A stretch of 64,000 nucleotides of DNA from Hymenobacter mellowenesis. Its GTDB lineage: Bacteria; Bacteroidota; Bacteroidia; Cytophagales; Hymenobacteraceae. The stretch covers positions 186,001 through 250,000 of the forward strand of contig NZ_JAUQSX010000004.1 in NCBI RefSeq assembly GCF_030581005.1, read 5' to 3'. Below the pieces are notes generated by a model. The model did not search any database. It had not been told where the DNA came from and was given only the letters and a program-made list of their open reading frames with translations. The position numbers and the translations under genes are program-made. Below, one piece after another: positions 1 to 7,914 of the stretch (the stretch's first letter is position 1; each line of letters begins with the position of its first letter).

Positions 1-1
1 G

Positions 2-220
2 GTATCGAGCGAGATAGCAGGCGGTGGATTCACGTTGATGTCAATAGCAGGATTAACGGGCTATGAAACCTGGCATGGTATAGGTGCGTCCAATTATCTC
101 TCGGATGCGGTAGCAGTGGTTTTGTTAGCATTGGGAGGCCGCTACGAATACGCTTCTTCCCTGCCAACTGCTGCTCAGCAGCCGTGGCAGCGGGCAAAGC
201 AATGGTACCGAAAGAGCTAG
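2..220 (+). CDS. C-terminal tail of a gene cut by the left edge (hypothetical, membrane-like)
   Basis: A reading frame is open from base 2 to a TAG at 218-220, giving 72 residues with no start inside the window that must be used. The middle is hydrophobic (around DAVAVVLLALGG), and the last 25 residues are polar and basic, ending in RAKQWYRKS. That fits the last membrane segment and cytoplasmic tail of a membrane protein, but I recognise no family. GC is lower than in the following genes. It could also be a chance open frame. The next gene starts 77 bases downstream behind its own promoter-like box, so the two need not be linked. Confidence 0.4.
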   Translation, partial: VSSEIAGGGFTLMSIAGLTGYETWHGIGASNYLSDAVAVVLLALGGRYEYASSLPTAAQQPWQRAKQWYRKS

Positions 221-267
221 GAATTGGCCGTACTTGGGATATCTAGCGACGCCAACCCCGATTTACG

Positions 268-275
268 TAAGTTTG
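268..275 (+). promoter_or_regulatory. Candidate -7 box TAAGTTTG for the SPFH gene
   Basis: TAAGTTTG matches the Bacteroidota -7 consensus TAnnTTTG and lies 22 bases before the ATG at 298. No TTG-type -33 element is seen at the expected 17-23 base spacing, so support rests on one box and its position. Confidence 0.35.
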
Positions 276-297
276 AGCCTCCACTTTTCCTGTCGCT

Positions 298-1344
298 ATG
301 TTCGGTCTTGGGTACGCCAAATTCGATTCGATAACCTACGTTATCCAGTACAAAAACGGCAAGGTGGTGCGCGAGGGGCGCGGGCTGGCCTTTTTCTACT
401 CCACCTTCAACAGCTCCATCGCGGCCGTACCGCTGGCTTCCAACGACCTGCCCTTCATCTTCAACGAAACCACGGCCGACTACCAGAGCATCACCATCCA
501 GGGCCAGCTCAGCTACCGCGTGCGCGACCCGCGCCAGCTGGCCGAGCTGCTCGACTTCACGGTGAACAGCTTGGGCATCTACAAGAAAAACGACCTCGAA
601 AAGCTCAACCAGCGCCTCGTGAATGAGGCCCAGACCGCCACCTCGGCTTACGCCCACAGCCTCACGCTCAAGGACGCCATCCGCTCCAACAAGTTCATTG
701 AGGAGCAGATTCAGGCCGGGCTGCAAAGCTCGCCGGCCGTGGCCCAGCTGGGCATCGAGGTGCTGGGTGTGAACATTCTGGCCGTGAAAGCCACCCCGGA
801 AATGGAGCGCGCCCTGGAGGCCGACGCCCGCGAGCGCCTGCAGCAGGAAGCCGACCAGGCCATCTACGAGCGCCGCAACTTCGCCGTGGAGCAGGAGCGG
901 CGCATCAAGGAAAGCGAGCTGAACACCGACATCGCGGTGGAGGAAAAGCGCAAGCAGATTGACGAGAAACGCTCCGAAGCCCAGCTCCAGCGCGCCGCCA
1001 ACGACCGCAAGCTGCGCGAGCTGCAGGTGCAGGCCGACATCGCCGTGGAAGCCAGCCGTGCCGACCTCCTCACCCAGCAAACCGCCAACCAGCGCCAGGC
1101 CGCCGACGCTCAGGGCTACGTCACCGAAGCCACCCTGCGCCCCTTCCGCGACCTGGACTGGCGCACTCTCACCGCCCTGCAAAACAACCCCGACCCGCGC
1201 CTCAACATTGCCCTGGCCTTCCGCGAGCTAGCCGAAAACGCCGGCAAAATCGGCACCCTCAACATCACCCCCGATTTGCTCGATAACCTGCTGGGCGATA
1301 CGCCTGCGCCGGCCCCGGACGCGCCCAAGCCCACGCGCCGGTAG
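298..1344 (+). CDS. SPFH/band-7 domain protein
   Basis: This 348-residue protein has an SPFH (band-7) domain over roughly residues 1-180, followed by a charged helical, coiled-coil-like stretch at about 185-270 rich in E, R, Q and A. Its tail is proline-rich. SPFH proteins oligomerise at membranes as scaffolds. There is no obvious N-terminal membrane anchor: the protein opens directly into the beta-rich SPFH core (FDSITYVIQYKNGKVVREG). The ATG at 298 is preceded by a TAAGTTTG box. The NAD-kinase-like gene follows on the same strand, separated by a palindromic repeat. The family call is firm; the specific role is unknown. Confidence 0.85.
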   Translation: MFGLGYAKFDSITYVIQYKNGKVVREGRGLAFFYSTFNSSIAAVPLASNDLPFIFNETTADYQSITIQGQLSYRVRDPRQLAELLDFTVNSLGIYKKNDLEKLNQRLVNEAQTATSAYAHSLTLKDAIRSNKFIEEQIQAGLQSSPAVAQLGIEVLGVNILAVKATPEMERALEADARERLQQEADQAIYERRNFAVEQERRIKESELNTDIAVEEKRKQIDEKRSEAQLQRAANDRKLRELQVQADIAVEASRADLLTQQTANQRQAADAQGYVTEATLRPFRDLDWRTLTALQNNPDPRLNIALAFRELAENAGKIGTLNITPDLLDNLLGDTPAPAPDAPKPTRR

Positions 1345-1362
1345 GGTATTGGGTACCTAAGC

Positions 1363-1468
1363 ACGTCATGCAGAGCGTAGCGAAGCATCTCGCGTGTGGT
1401 AGTAACTCAAGCGTTGAAAAAAGATTAGTGGTAGCACGCGAGATGCTTCGCTGCGCTCTGCATGACGT
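1363..1468. repeat. Family-1 palindrome (REPIN-like), copy 1
   Basis: Inverted arms of 34 bases (1363-1396 and 1435-1468) differ at one position. They enclose a spacer containing GTAGTAACTCAAGCGTTGA, a motif that recurs in other copies. Each arm also holds a smaller dyad, ATGC...GCAT. It lies between the SPFH and NAD-kinase-like genes, which run in the same direction. Confidence 0.9.
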
Positions 1469-1512
1469 TCTGGTTTTCCCATTCCACTAACCAGCCGCCG
1501 CCCGTCCCCATC

Positions 1513-2442
1513 ATGCCCAAAATCGAATACGCCATCATCGTGCGGGCCAAAACCCGGCTCGAACAGCTCAAGGCCCGCTATAACACCGCCGCCCAGGCCC
1601 GCTTCGTGGTGGAGCGCGCCGGCGGCAACTTCAGCGACTACGAAGCCGAGCAGGCTGCCCTCGACCTGGCCGTAAGCCAGGTGCAGCGCGAGCTGGCCCA
1701 GGTGGTGAAAAGCAAGGTGGTGGACCGCGAATTCCTGCCCTCCTTCATCTTCGCCGACGACCAAGTGGTCGTCGTCGTAGGGCAGGACGGCCTGGTAGCC
1801 AACGCCGCCAAGTACGTGCGCGGCCGGCCCCTGGTGGCCGTCAACCCCGACCCCAGCCGCTACGACGGCGTGCTGCTCCCATTCCGTCCCGACACCTGCC
1901 GGGCGGCCGTGCAGGCCCTCGTGCGCGGGGCCGACGTGCCCATTCGCACCCAGCCGCTGGCCCAGGCCACCCTGCAGGACGGCCAACGCCTGCTCGCCTT
2001 CAACGACCTGTTCATCGGGGCGGCCTCGCACGTCTCGGCTCGCTACCGCCTCACGTTTGAGGAAGCCACCGAGGAGCATTCCTCGTCGGGCATCATCGTG
2101 GCCACGCCGGCGGGCAGCACCGGCTGGCTCAGCTCCATCTTCAACATGGCCGCCGGCCTCGAAGACTTCCTGGGCCACGACCAGGCCGCCGAGCAGCCCC
2201 CGCTGCGCCCCGACGAGCTGCTGTTTGTGGTGCGCGAGCCCTTCCGCAGCCAGCGCACGCAGTGCGGCCTGGTGGCGGGGCGGCTGCGCGCCCGCCAGCC
2301 CCTGCACGTCGAGTCGCTGATGCCCAGCGGCGGCGTCATCTTCTCCGACGGCGTGGAGGCCGATTTCCTGCGCTTCAACGCGGGCAGCGTGGCCACCATC
2401 GGCCCCAGCCAGGAGGTGACGCGGCTGGTGCAGCGGGGGTAG
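1513..2442 (+). CDS. NAD kinase-like protein, divergent
   Basis: This 309-residue protein resembles the NAD/diacylglycerol-kinase fold. The nucleotide loop normally reading GGDG is GQDG here (residues 90-93), keeping the aspartate. FNDLFIG (163-169) stands where NAD kinases have NE-VVI, and GIIVATPAGSTGW (193-205) matches the conserved T-P-x-G-S-T segment. The roughly 70-residue N-terminal extension is helical. ATG 1513 is preferred over an in-frame upstream start at 1462, which would lie inside the palindromic repeat. The fold is well supported. Whether it phosphorylates NAD, another substrate, or only binds nucleotide is unclear because of the GQDG change. Confidence 0.75.
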   Translation: MPKIEYAIIVRAKTRLEQLKARYNTAAQARFVVERAGGNFSDYEAEQAALDLAVSQVQRELAQVVKSKVVDREFLPSFIFADDQVVVVVGQDGLVANAAKYVRGRPLVAVNPDPSRYDGVLLPFRPDTCRAAVQALVRGADVPIRTQPLAQATLQDGQRLLAFNDLFIGAASHVSARYRLTFEEATEEHSSSGIIVATPAGSTGWLSSIFNMAAGLEDFLGHDQAAEQPPLRPDELLFVVREPFRSQRTQCGLVAGRLRARQPLHVESLMPSGGVIFSDGVEADFLRFNAGSVATIGPSQEVTRLVQRG

Positions 2443-2466
2443 CGGCGGGAGCGGGGATTCGGGTGT

Positions 2467-2474
2467 TAAGTTTG
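2467..2474 (+). promoter_or_regulatory. Candidate -7 box TAAGTTTG before the HD/HSP90 gene
   Basis: This is the same octamer as at 268-275, placed 28 bases before ATG 2503. No convincing -33 TTG lies upstream. It suggests the large ATPase can be transcribed on its own as well as by read-through from the NAD-kinase-like gene 60 bases away. Confidence 0.35.
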
Positions 2475-2502
2475 GAAACCCATCCAACCACATTTGCACC
2501 CG

Positions 2503-5493
2503 ATGCCCGCTAAGATTAATCTGCCCGCCTTTTTAGAAGACCGACTCCGTGATGCGACCCACGAGCCGGCGGTACGAAAGGCCCTGCAAGAGTTCGGCAA
2601 GTGGTTCGATGAAAGCAAGCAGACCTTTTTCCCGGACTACACCAACCACGGCATTCAGCACATCGAACAGGTGCTGGCTACGGTGGCGAACCTCATTCCC
2701 GAAACGGCCGAACCCGCGTTTTCCAAAGACGACGCGGCGGCGCTGATTCTCGCCGTGTTGCTGCACGACAGTGCGCTGCATCTGTCCAAAGCGGGGTTTT
2801 GGAACCTGATAAAGGGACCGGACCAGTACGCGCACCTGCCGTTCTTCGACCGCGCCGGCTGGGGGCAGACGTGGGCCGATTTTATGTTTCTGGCCCGGCG
2901 CTGGGACGATGCCATGCTGGCCAACGTGTTCGGCAAAGACGAAACCGGCGCGCCCCGGGCCCAGGTCCGCGACCCGTTCGAGCACTGGCAGAACCTAACC
3001 GAAACAGACAACCTGCTCATTGGGGAGTTCATTCGGAAGCACCACCCCCGGCTGGCGCACGAGATGGCGCTGTACGGCGTGCCGGGCACTACCGGCGCCT
3101 ACCTAACCCTCAACGACCTGCCCCCACAGTGGCGCGACCTCGCGGGCCTCGTGGCCCGCAGCCACGGCCTGCCCCTGCGTTCCGGCCTCGACTACCTGAA
3201 AAAGACGCCGCACTTCGGCACCTTCGCCCACCGCGACTATCGCAACGTGCACGCGGTGTACCTGATGGCCCTGCTGCGCGTGGGCGACTACATCCAGATT
3301 CAGGGCGACCGGACGTCGGAACGGGTGTTTGAGTACAAGGACATTCGGAGCCTGGTGTCGCAAGTAGAACACAAGGCGCACCTCTCCGACATCATCATCA
3401 CCGACAAAACCGACGACCTCGAATCCCTTCAAATCGACGCGTACCCGCAGGAGGTAGCCGTGTTCCTGCGCTTGAAGGAATGGTTGGCCGGCATTCAGCA
3501 GGAACTGGATAGCTCGTGGGCGGTACTTGGCGAAGTCTACAGCCTGCAACCCAAGCTGAAAAACCTGGGCCTCACCTTTCGTCGGGTGCGCTCTAACCTA
3601 GACGACGTAGCCGAGTTCGCCAAAACGGTGCCCTACGTGCCCGACCGCATCCGCTTCGACGTGGCGCGGGCCGAACTGCTAAAGCTACTCATCGGCCCGC
3701 TCTATGGCGACGACCCCAGCTATGGTGTACGCGAGTTGATGCAGAACTCTATTGACGCTGTGCGGGAGTACGACCAGTTTGTGCTGGATAATCCTCAGTA
3801 TGCGGGCGTGTCGCGGCGGGAGCAAGAGGCAGATGTTGTGGTGGAACTTGGGCCGTTTGATGAGGAAAAGAGTTATGCGGTGATGACGATTTCAGACCGA
3901 GGTATCGGGATGGCCGAGGCAACTATTCGAGATTATTTTTTGCGAGCTGGTGCATCGTATAGGCAGAATTCGCACTGGAAAACGATGTTTGAAATAGATG
4001 ATTTGGGAGTCGTCAAATCAAAAGTTCTGCGTTCAGGTCGATTCGGAGTAGGAGCATTAGCAGCATTTTTAATCGGTAGCACAATAGATGTAAAAACAAA
4101 GCATATTAGCGCTTCAGTAGGTTATGCTTTTAAGACCAATTTGGGTAATAAAACGATAGTGCTAATAAAGAATACTGACCTAAAAGTTGGGACAGTAATT
4201 ACAGTAAATGTTTCTAAGGAGGAGTATGAGAAGCTTGTTAGTAGTAAGGAATCGAAAGTAAGGCCTAAGAACTGGGATTGGTATTGTTTTGCCTATCCGA
4301 CGTTAATACGCAAATTTTCAGATGCTAAAAACAGGAATATTGTAGAAGCTAATAGAGGAGGAGTCAATTTGCAAATTGGAGGGTGGCGTCGGATTAGCTC
4401 TGAGCTGCCATATGATGTATACTGGACTTTTAATCCAGCGCCAAGATTGACATGTAATGGAATATTTATCTCAGATTCCACTGCAGGTGGTGGTATAACC
4501 GATGAAGCTTCAAATCATTGGTCGCCCCGACGCTGGAGTCAAGGCAGACGGTATATGGAAAGCATTATGGCTTATCCAAACCTTTCAATTATCGACCCTG
4601 ATGGTAAGCTACCACTAAACTTGCAACGCAACCAATTGAGAAATGATGATAAACCATTTGCAAGGGAGCTTGTGCGTGATATGGTCCAAGAAATGCTAGC
4701 AAGCATTTACTTCAATGGTCCAGAATATATAACTGACCCAAAGCTTGCTGAAATGTCATTACATCCTTGGATTGAAAGAGGCATTGGAGAGTTTGTTTGT
4801 TGTAAACAAGGTTATGGTTTGCAATTACAGACGTTATTACATGGTCAGCCAATAGAATATGCACTATATTATTCTAGCTCTGCGATAAAATTTTCTTTGA
4901 GCAAAGATGCATTCGTCTTCTCATCTAAGATTCGGTGGTTTGGCAGTGGTGTTTGTGCTAAATTTGATTTTATTCCAACAAAAAACACTAGGAATTACCC
5001 CGCAAAAAGGCAATTCCTCTATCATTCTGATTTTGTAAAGATTGATGTAGGTAGTGAAATGCTCTGGAAGGAGGGGCATTTTAGAGGCTTGCCGCATTTG
5101 TTCGTTGAATGGCAGAAGGCAGGACTATTACTTGCCACAGATTCGCCACATAGACTTAGGACGGCTGTTGTTGTGAATAATTATGACACTGATGAATTAG
5201 ATGAGAGGAGCAAAAGGGAAGAACACCCTTACGACCAAGACTCTGCCCGTGAAATGCCTCTTTTAGAAGAAGAAGTGTATCCGGCGGGCTACATTATAAA
5301 TGTTACTTCTAAACCCTGGCTCCTCGACGAACTCTGGCAAGAGCATTTCGGCAAAAACTGGATACCCTTCGCCCTCGAAGACCGGATAGCAAAGTTTCCC
5401 AAAGCAGCTCAGTTTTTCAAGGAGCGGTACCCGCAGGTGGTGCCGGACGAAGCGTGGGCCCTGCTGGGCGGCAAGCCGGCGGAAGGGAAGTAG
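2503..5493 (+). CDS. HD-domain protein fused to an HSP90-like (GHKL) ATPase
   Basis: This 996-residue protein has two recognisable modules. The N-terminus carries an HD-type phosphohydrolase signature: NHGIQH (48-53) and LLHDSALH (86-93). A GHKL/HSP90 ATPase begins near residue 405: N-box ELMQNSIDA (411-419), ISDRGIGM with Asp465, and glycine loop GRFGVGALA (512-520). The C-terminal half has no domain I recognise. HD-GHKL fusions of this kind have been proposed in computational surveys of prokaryotic conflict systems; membership is my inference. GC by count is 65 percent at 3601-3660, 32 percent at 4081-4140 and 62 percent at 5401-5460, so the centre (about 3780-5290) is AT-rich inside one intact frame. 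ATG 2503 is preferred to an in-frame TTG at 2494. Confidence 0.8.
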   Translation: MPAKINLPAFLEDRLRDATHEPAVRKALQEFGKWFDESKQTFFPDYTNHGIQHIEQVLATVANLIPETAEPAFSKDDAAALILAVLLHDSALHLSKAGFWNLIKGPDQYAHLPFFDRAGWGQTWADFMFLARRWDDAMLANVFGKDETGAPRAQVRDPFEHWQNLTETDNLLIGEFIRKHHPRLAHEMALYGVPGTTGAYLTLNDLPPQWRDLAGLVARSHGLPLRSGLDYLKKTPHFGTFAHRDYRNVHAVYLMALLRVGDYIQIQGDRTSERVFEYKDIRSLVSQVEHKAHLSDIIITDKTDDLESLQIDAYPQEVAVFLRLKEWLAGIQQELDSSWAVLGEVYSLQPKLKNLGLTFRRVRSNLDDVAEFAKTVPYVPDRIRFDVARAELLKLLIGPLYGDDPSYGVRELMQNSIDAVREYDQFVLDNPQYAGVSRREQEADVVVELGPFDEEKSYAVMTISDRGIGMAEATIRDYFLRAGASYRQNSHWKTMFEIDDLGVVKSKVLRSGRFGVGALAAFLIGSTIDVKTKHISASVGYAFKTNLGNKTIVLIKNTDLKVGTVITVNVSKEEYEKLVSSKESKVRPKNWDWYCFAYPTLIRKFSDAKNRNIVEANRGGVNLQIGGWRRISSELPYDVYWTFNPAPRLTCNGIFISDSTAGGGITDEASNHWSPRRWSQGRRYMESIMAYPNLSIIDPDGKLPLNLQRNQLRNDDKPFARELVRDMVQEMLASIYFNGPEYITDPKLAEMSLHPWIERGIGEFVCCKQGYGLQLQTLLHGQPIEYALYYSSSAIKFSLSKDAFVFSSKIRWFGSGVCAKFDFIPTKNTRNYPAKRQFLYHSDFVKIDVGSEMLWKEGHFRGLPHLFVEWQKAGLLLATDSPHRLRTAVVVNNYDTDELDERSKREEHPYDQDSAREMPLLEEEVYPAGYIINVTSKPWLLDELWQEHFGKNWIPFALEDRIAKFPKAAQFFKERYPQVVPDEAWALLGGKPAEGK

Positions 5494-5502
5494 AAAAACT
5501 GT

Positions 5503-5546
5503 AAAACGAAGAAGTCCCGGGCAAGTAGCCGGGACTTCTTCGTTTT
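5503..5546. terminator. Bidirectional terminator hairpin
   Basis: Perfect 18-base arms (5503-5520 and 5529-5546) surround an 8-base loop. An A-tract opens the left arm and a T-tract ends the right, so it can terminate both the HD/HSP90 gene and the convergent aquaporin gene. Confidence 0.85.
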
Positions 5547-5563
5547 GCGTCCGGAGCGTATGC

Positions 5564-6235
5564 TTATGCAGTTTCCGCCGCCCGGCGCAGCTGCAAGCCC
5601 CTATCCACCGCCACGGCCAGCAGCGCGCCGGCCATCGGCCCCACCACATACACCCACCAGTCCGTCCAAATCCCACTAAAAAGCGCCGGAGCCAGCGAGC
5701 GTGCCGGGTTCATGCTCGCGCCCGTGAGCGGGCCGGCCACCAGCGCCTCCAGTGCCACCGTGGCGCTGATGGCCAGCCCCGCCAGCATGCCCACCTCCTT
5801 CGAGCCCGACGTGACCCGGAAAATCACCAGCATCAGCCAGAAGGTGAGGAAGGCCTCGATGCCCAGCGCCTGCCCCGCGCCGTGGGCCGGCAGCGTGGCC
5901 CCCAGGTCGGAGCCCGGCCCGGCAATGAGCTTCACCAAAAAGCTGCCCAGGGCCGCGCCCGCCAGCTGCGCCAGCGCGTAGGGCAGCACCCGCCGCCCCG
6001 GGAAGCGCCCCATGGCCCAGAAGGCCACCGTCACAGCCGGGTTCACGTGGGCGCCGCTGGTTTCGCCCAGGCTCTGGATGATGATGAACACCACCAGCCC
6101 GAAAGCCGCCGCCACGCCGCCGTGCCCCAGCGCGTGCGTTTGGGCATCGACCACCGCCGCGCCCGTTCCGAATATCAATAGGATGGCCGTGCCCAGCACT
6201 TCGGCCAGCAGGCAGGTTCTTAGCGTTGGTTGCAT
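5564..6235 (-). CDS. MIP-family channel (aquaporin/AqpS-like) of the arsenic cluster
   Basis: This 223-residue major intrinsic protein has six predicted membrane segments and both pore motifs, SGAHVNPAVT and GASMNPARS. MIP channels pass water, glycerol or small uncharged solutes. Downstream of arsC, as in the AqpS arrangement known from some rhizobia, such a channel can let arsenite leave the cell after arsenate reduction, replacing ArsB or Acr3. Its ATG (6235-6233) overlaps the TGA of the acetyltransferase by one base, so the two are translationally coupled. The arsenite role is inferred from context; the MIP family assignment is firm. Confidence 0.85.
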   Translation of the reverse strand: MQPTLRTCLLAEVLGTAILLIFGTGAAVVDAQTHALGHGGVAAAFGLVVFIIIQSLGETSGAHVNPAVTVAFWAMGRFPGRRVLPYALAQLAGAALGSFLVKLIAGPGSDLGATLPAHGAGQALGIEAFLTFWLMLVIFRVTSGSKEVGMLAGLAISATVALEALVAGPLTGASMNPARSLAPALFSGIWTDWWVYVVGPMAGALLAVAVDRGLQLRRAAETA

Positions 6236-6744
6236 CAGGCCAAAATAGTATCAGTAGTGCCCACCACGGCGCTGCGGCGCTCCAGCAGCAGGGTGTTGCG
6301 CCAGTGGCCGTGCAGCTGGCCGATGCGCTCCCGGCGGCCCACCGGCCGGAAGCCCACGGCTTCGTGCAGGCGCAGGCTGGCCGTGTTTTCGGGAAAAATA
6401 CCGGCTTGCAGCGTCCACAAGCCGTTTTGCTCCGATTCGGTCACCAGCGCATTCATCAGCGCCCGCCCCACGCCCTGCCCCCGGGCCGCAGCGCCCACGT
6501 ACACGCTCACCTCGGCCACGCCCGCATACACGCAGCGGCCCGACACCGGCGACAGCGCCGCCCAGCCCAGCACCTGCCCCGCCGCATCGGCGGCCACCAG
6601 GCGGCAGGTGGGCAGGTGGCTGGCATCCCAGGCCTCCCACGCGGGCGGCTCGGTGGTGAAAGTGGCATTGCCGGTGGCCATGCCCTCGGCGTAGATGGCG
6701 CGCACGGCCGGCCAGTGCGCGGCCATGAGGGGAAGTAAGTGCAT
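6235..6744 (-). CDS. GNAT acetyltransferase, ArsN/phosphinothricin-acetyltransferase-like
   Basis: This 169-residue GNAT protein has an N-terminus (IYAEGMATGNATFTTEPP) resembling the phosphinothricin acetyltransferase/ArsN group. The acetyl-CoA loop is ARGQGVGRALM, followed by NTASLRLHEAVGFRPVG. Family members N-acetylate glutamate mimics such as phosphinothricin and the arsenical antibiotic arsinothricin. Position between arsC and the aquaporin favours an arsenic-related substrate. The start at 6744 (MHLLPLM) fits the family better than 6789. A palindromic repeat separates it from arsC. Family is firm; substrate is inferred. Confidence 0.8.
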   Translation of the reverse strand: MHLLPLMAAHWPAVRAIYAEGMATGNATFTTEPPAWEAWDASHLPTCRLVAADAAGQVLGWAALSPVSGRCVYAGVAEVSVYVGAAARGQGVGRALMNALVTESEQNGLWTLQAGIFPENTASLRLHEAVGFRPVGRRERIGQLHGHWRNTLLLERRSAVVGTTDTILA

Positions 6745-6795
6745 GGGAATAGAACGAGAGAAGGAAGGGTAGGAGAGAGGAAGGAGCAATATTAC

Positions 6796-6903
6796 AGCCC
6801 GTCATGTCGAGCTTGCCGAGACATCTCGCGTGTCGAAGTAACCCAATCGTTAGTGTTTACCACCCCACGCGAGATGTCTCGGCGGCGCTCAACATGACGG
6901 GCT
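6796..6903. repeat. Family-1 palindrome, copy 2, inside the ars cluster
   Basis: Imperfect arms (6796-6832 and 6866-6903) show the ATGTC...GACAT version of the arm sub-dyad and the CTCGCGTG inner end. The spacer contains AGTAACCCAATCGTTAG, related to other copies. It lies between arsC and the acetyltransferase on the minus strand and shows more decay than most copies. Confidence 0.85.
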
Positions 6904-6958
6904 GAGGGCTACTTCATAGAATAAGAATAGTCATCGCGCCGCACGAGGATACTTCCGG

Positions 6959-7377
6959 CTAAAATGCTTCCCGCACAAAATCCTGCGCGTAGGCCTTCAC
7001 CTGGTTGCGCACTGCGCGGAACTGCGCCATTGTTTCCTCCTCGCTGCCCGTCGCCCTGGCGGGGTCCGGGAAGTTGTGGTGCCGCTTCTGAGCCAACGAT
7101 GGGAACACCGGGCACACCTCGTTGGCGTGGTCGCACACCGTAACAACGCAGTCGAAGGGTACGCTGGCGTACTCGTCCACGTGGTTGCTAGCGTGGCCGG
7201 AGATGTCCACGCCATCCTCGGCCATCACCCGCACCGCGCGGGTTGAGGCCGTGTATTTCCACCCCGCGCTGTACACCGCCGCCCATTTGCCCAGGGCTTC
7301 GGCCAGGTAGCCGTGCAGCAGCTGGCTGCGGCACGAATTGCCGGTGCACAGCGCCAGGATGTTTTCTGGTCATTCAT
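6959..7377 (-). CDS. arsC: Arsenate reductase ArsC (low-molecular-weight phosphatase type); start codon out of frame
   Basis: The frame ending in TAG at 6961-6959 encodes a thioredoxin-coupled ArsC. It has the phosphate loop CTGNSCRS, then YSAG, DISGHASNHVDEY, and the redox pair in VCDHANEVC, then HHNFPDPA. The expected start ATGAATGACCAG (from 7377) is in another frame: the A run at 7362-7365 appears one base short. Adding one A would give M-N-D-Q-K-N-I-L-A-L-C-T-G. In the conserved frame a TGA lies at 7372-7370, and no ATG, GTG or TTG precedes the active-site loop; only CTG codons (7357, 7351) could serve. This is a true frameshift, an assembly error or an unusual start. No arsR is seen nearby. 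Confidence 0.8.
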
Positions 7378-7914
7378 TAAATAACAGGAGTCTGGAAAAG
7401 GAAACAAGCCGTCAGCTACTCAGCGGCCAGCCCTGCCCACGAGGCAAGAAAGCAACAACAAGCGTCGGCCCGGCGCCAGATTCTTTGCAAAGGAAAGATG
7501 CCACCAGTACACCGCCAATCCGCAGCCTCGTAGCGGATTATTGCTATTTATTGCGAAATACACACTTGTTCATAACGAAGGCCAAACCCTGTATCGGCAA
7601 TATGCTGGTTCTGATAAATCTTGAAATAGTTAAATGGAAAACCACGAAAAAATAACCTGTCGGACATTTATAAAATGATAAAAGCGTGTATTTTTGCATC
7701 GTTAATAAGTGCTTAAAAAGCGGTTAAAACCCGTTTTTTGATAAAAGGAAGTGATATAAGTGCACTAATAGAGTTGCTTTGTATTAAAGATTGAAAAGAT
7801 TTTTTCTGGCGAAAAGACAATTTTTATAAAAACATTTTGTATCTTTATTTCGTTAAAAGTTAGAAGGCACTTAGCTGAGTCAATCCTATATCTCTCATCT
7901 CAACTCATCAATCT
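7378..7914. other. AT-rich intergenic region between divergent ars and TonB-like genes
   Basis: There are 537 bases without a convincing gene. From about 7540 to 7880 the sequence is markedly AT-rich with long A and T runs, unlike the surrounding DNA. TATTTTTG at 7689-7696 fits the Bacteroidota -7 consensus on the plus strand, and TATCTTTA near 7840 is a near match closer to the GTG start at 7915. A 105-codon open frame across 7338-7655 looks accidental. No operator or riboswitch was recognised. Confidence 0.6.

Noticed and set aside
2503..5493. Calling the HD/HSP90 gene a recent whole-gene acquisition
   Set aside because: Both ends have normal GC and codon use; only the central part is AT-rich, which fits internal exchange better.
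7338..7655. 105-codon plus-strand frame opposite the arsC start and into the AT-rich gap
   Set aside because: Composition changes abruptly along it, it has no recognisable domain, and it overlaps conserved arsC coding sequence.
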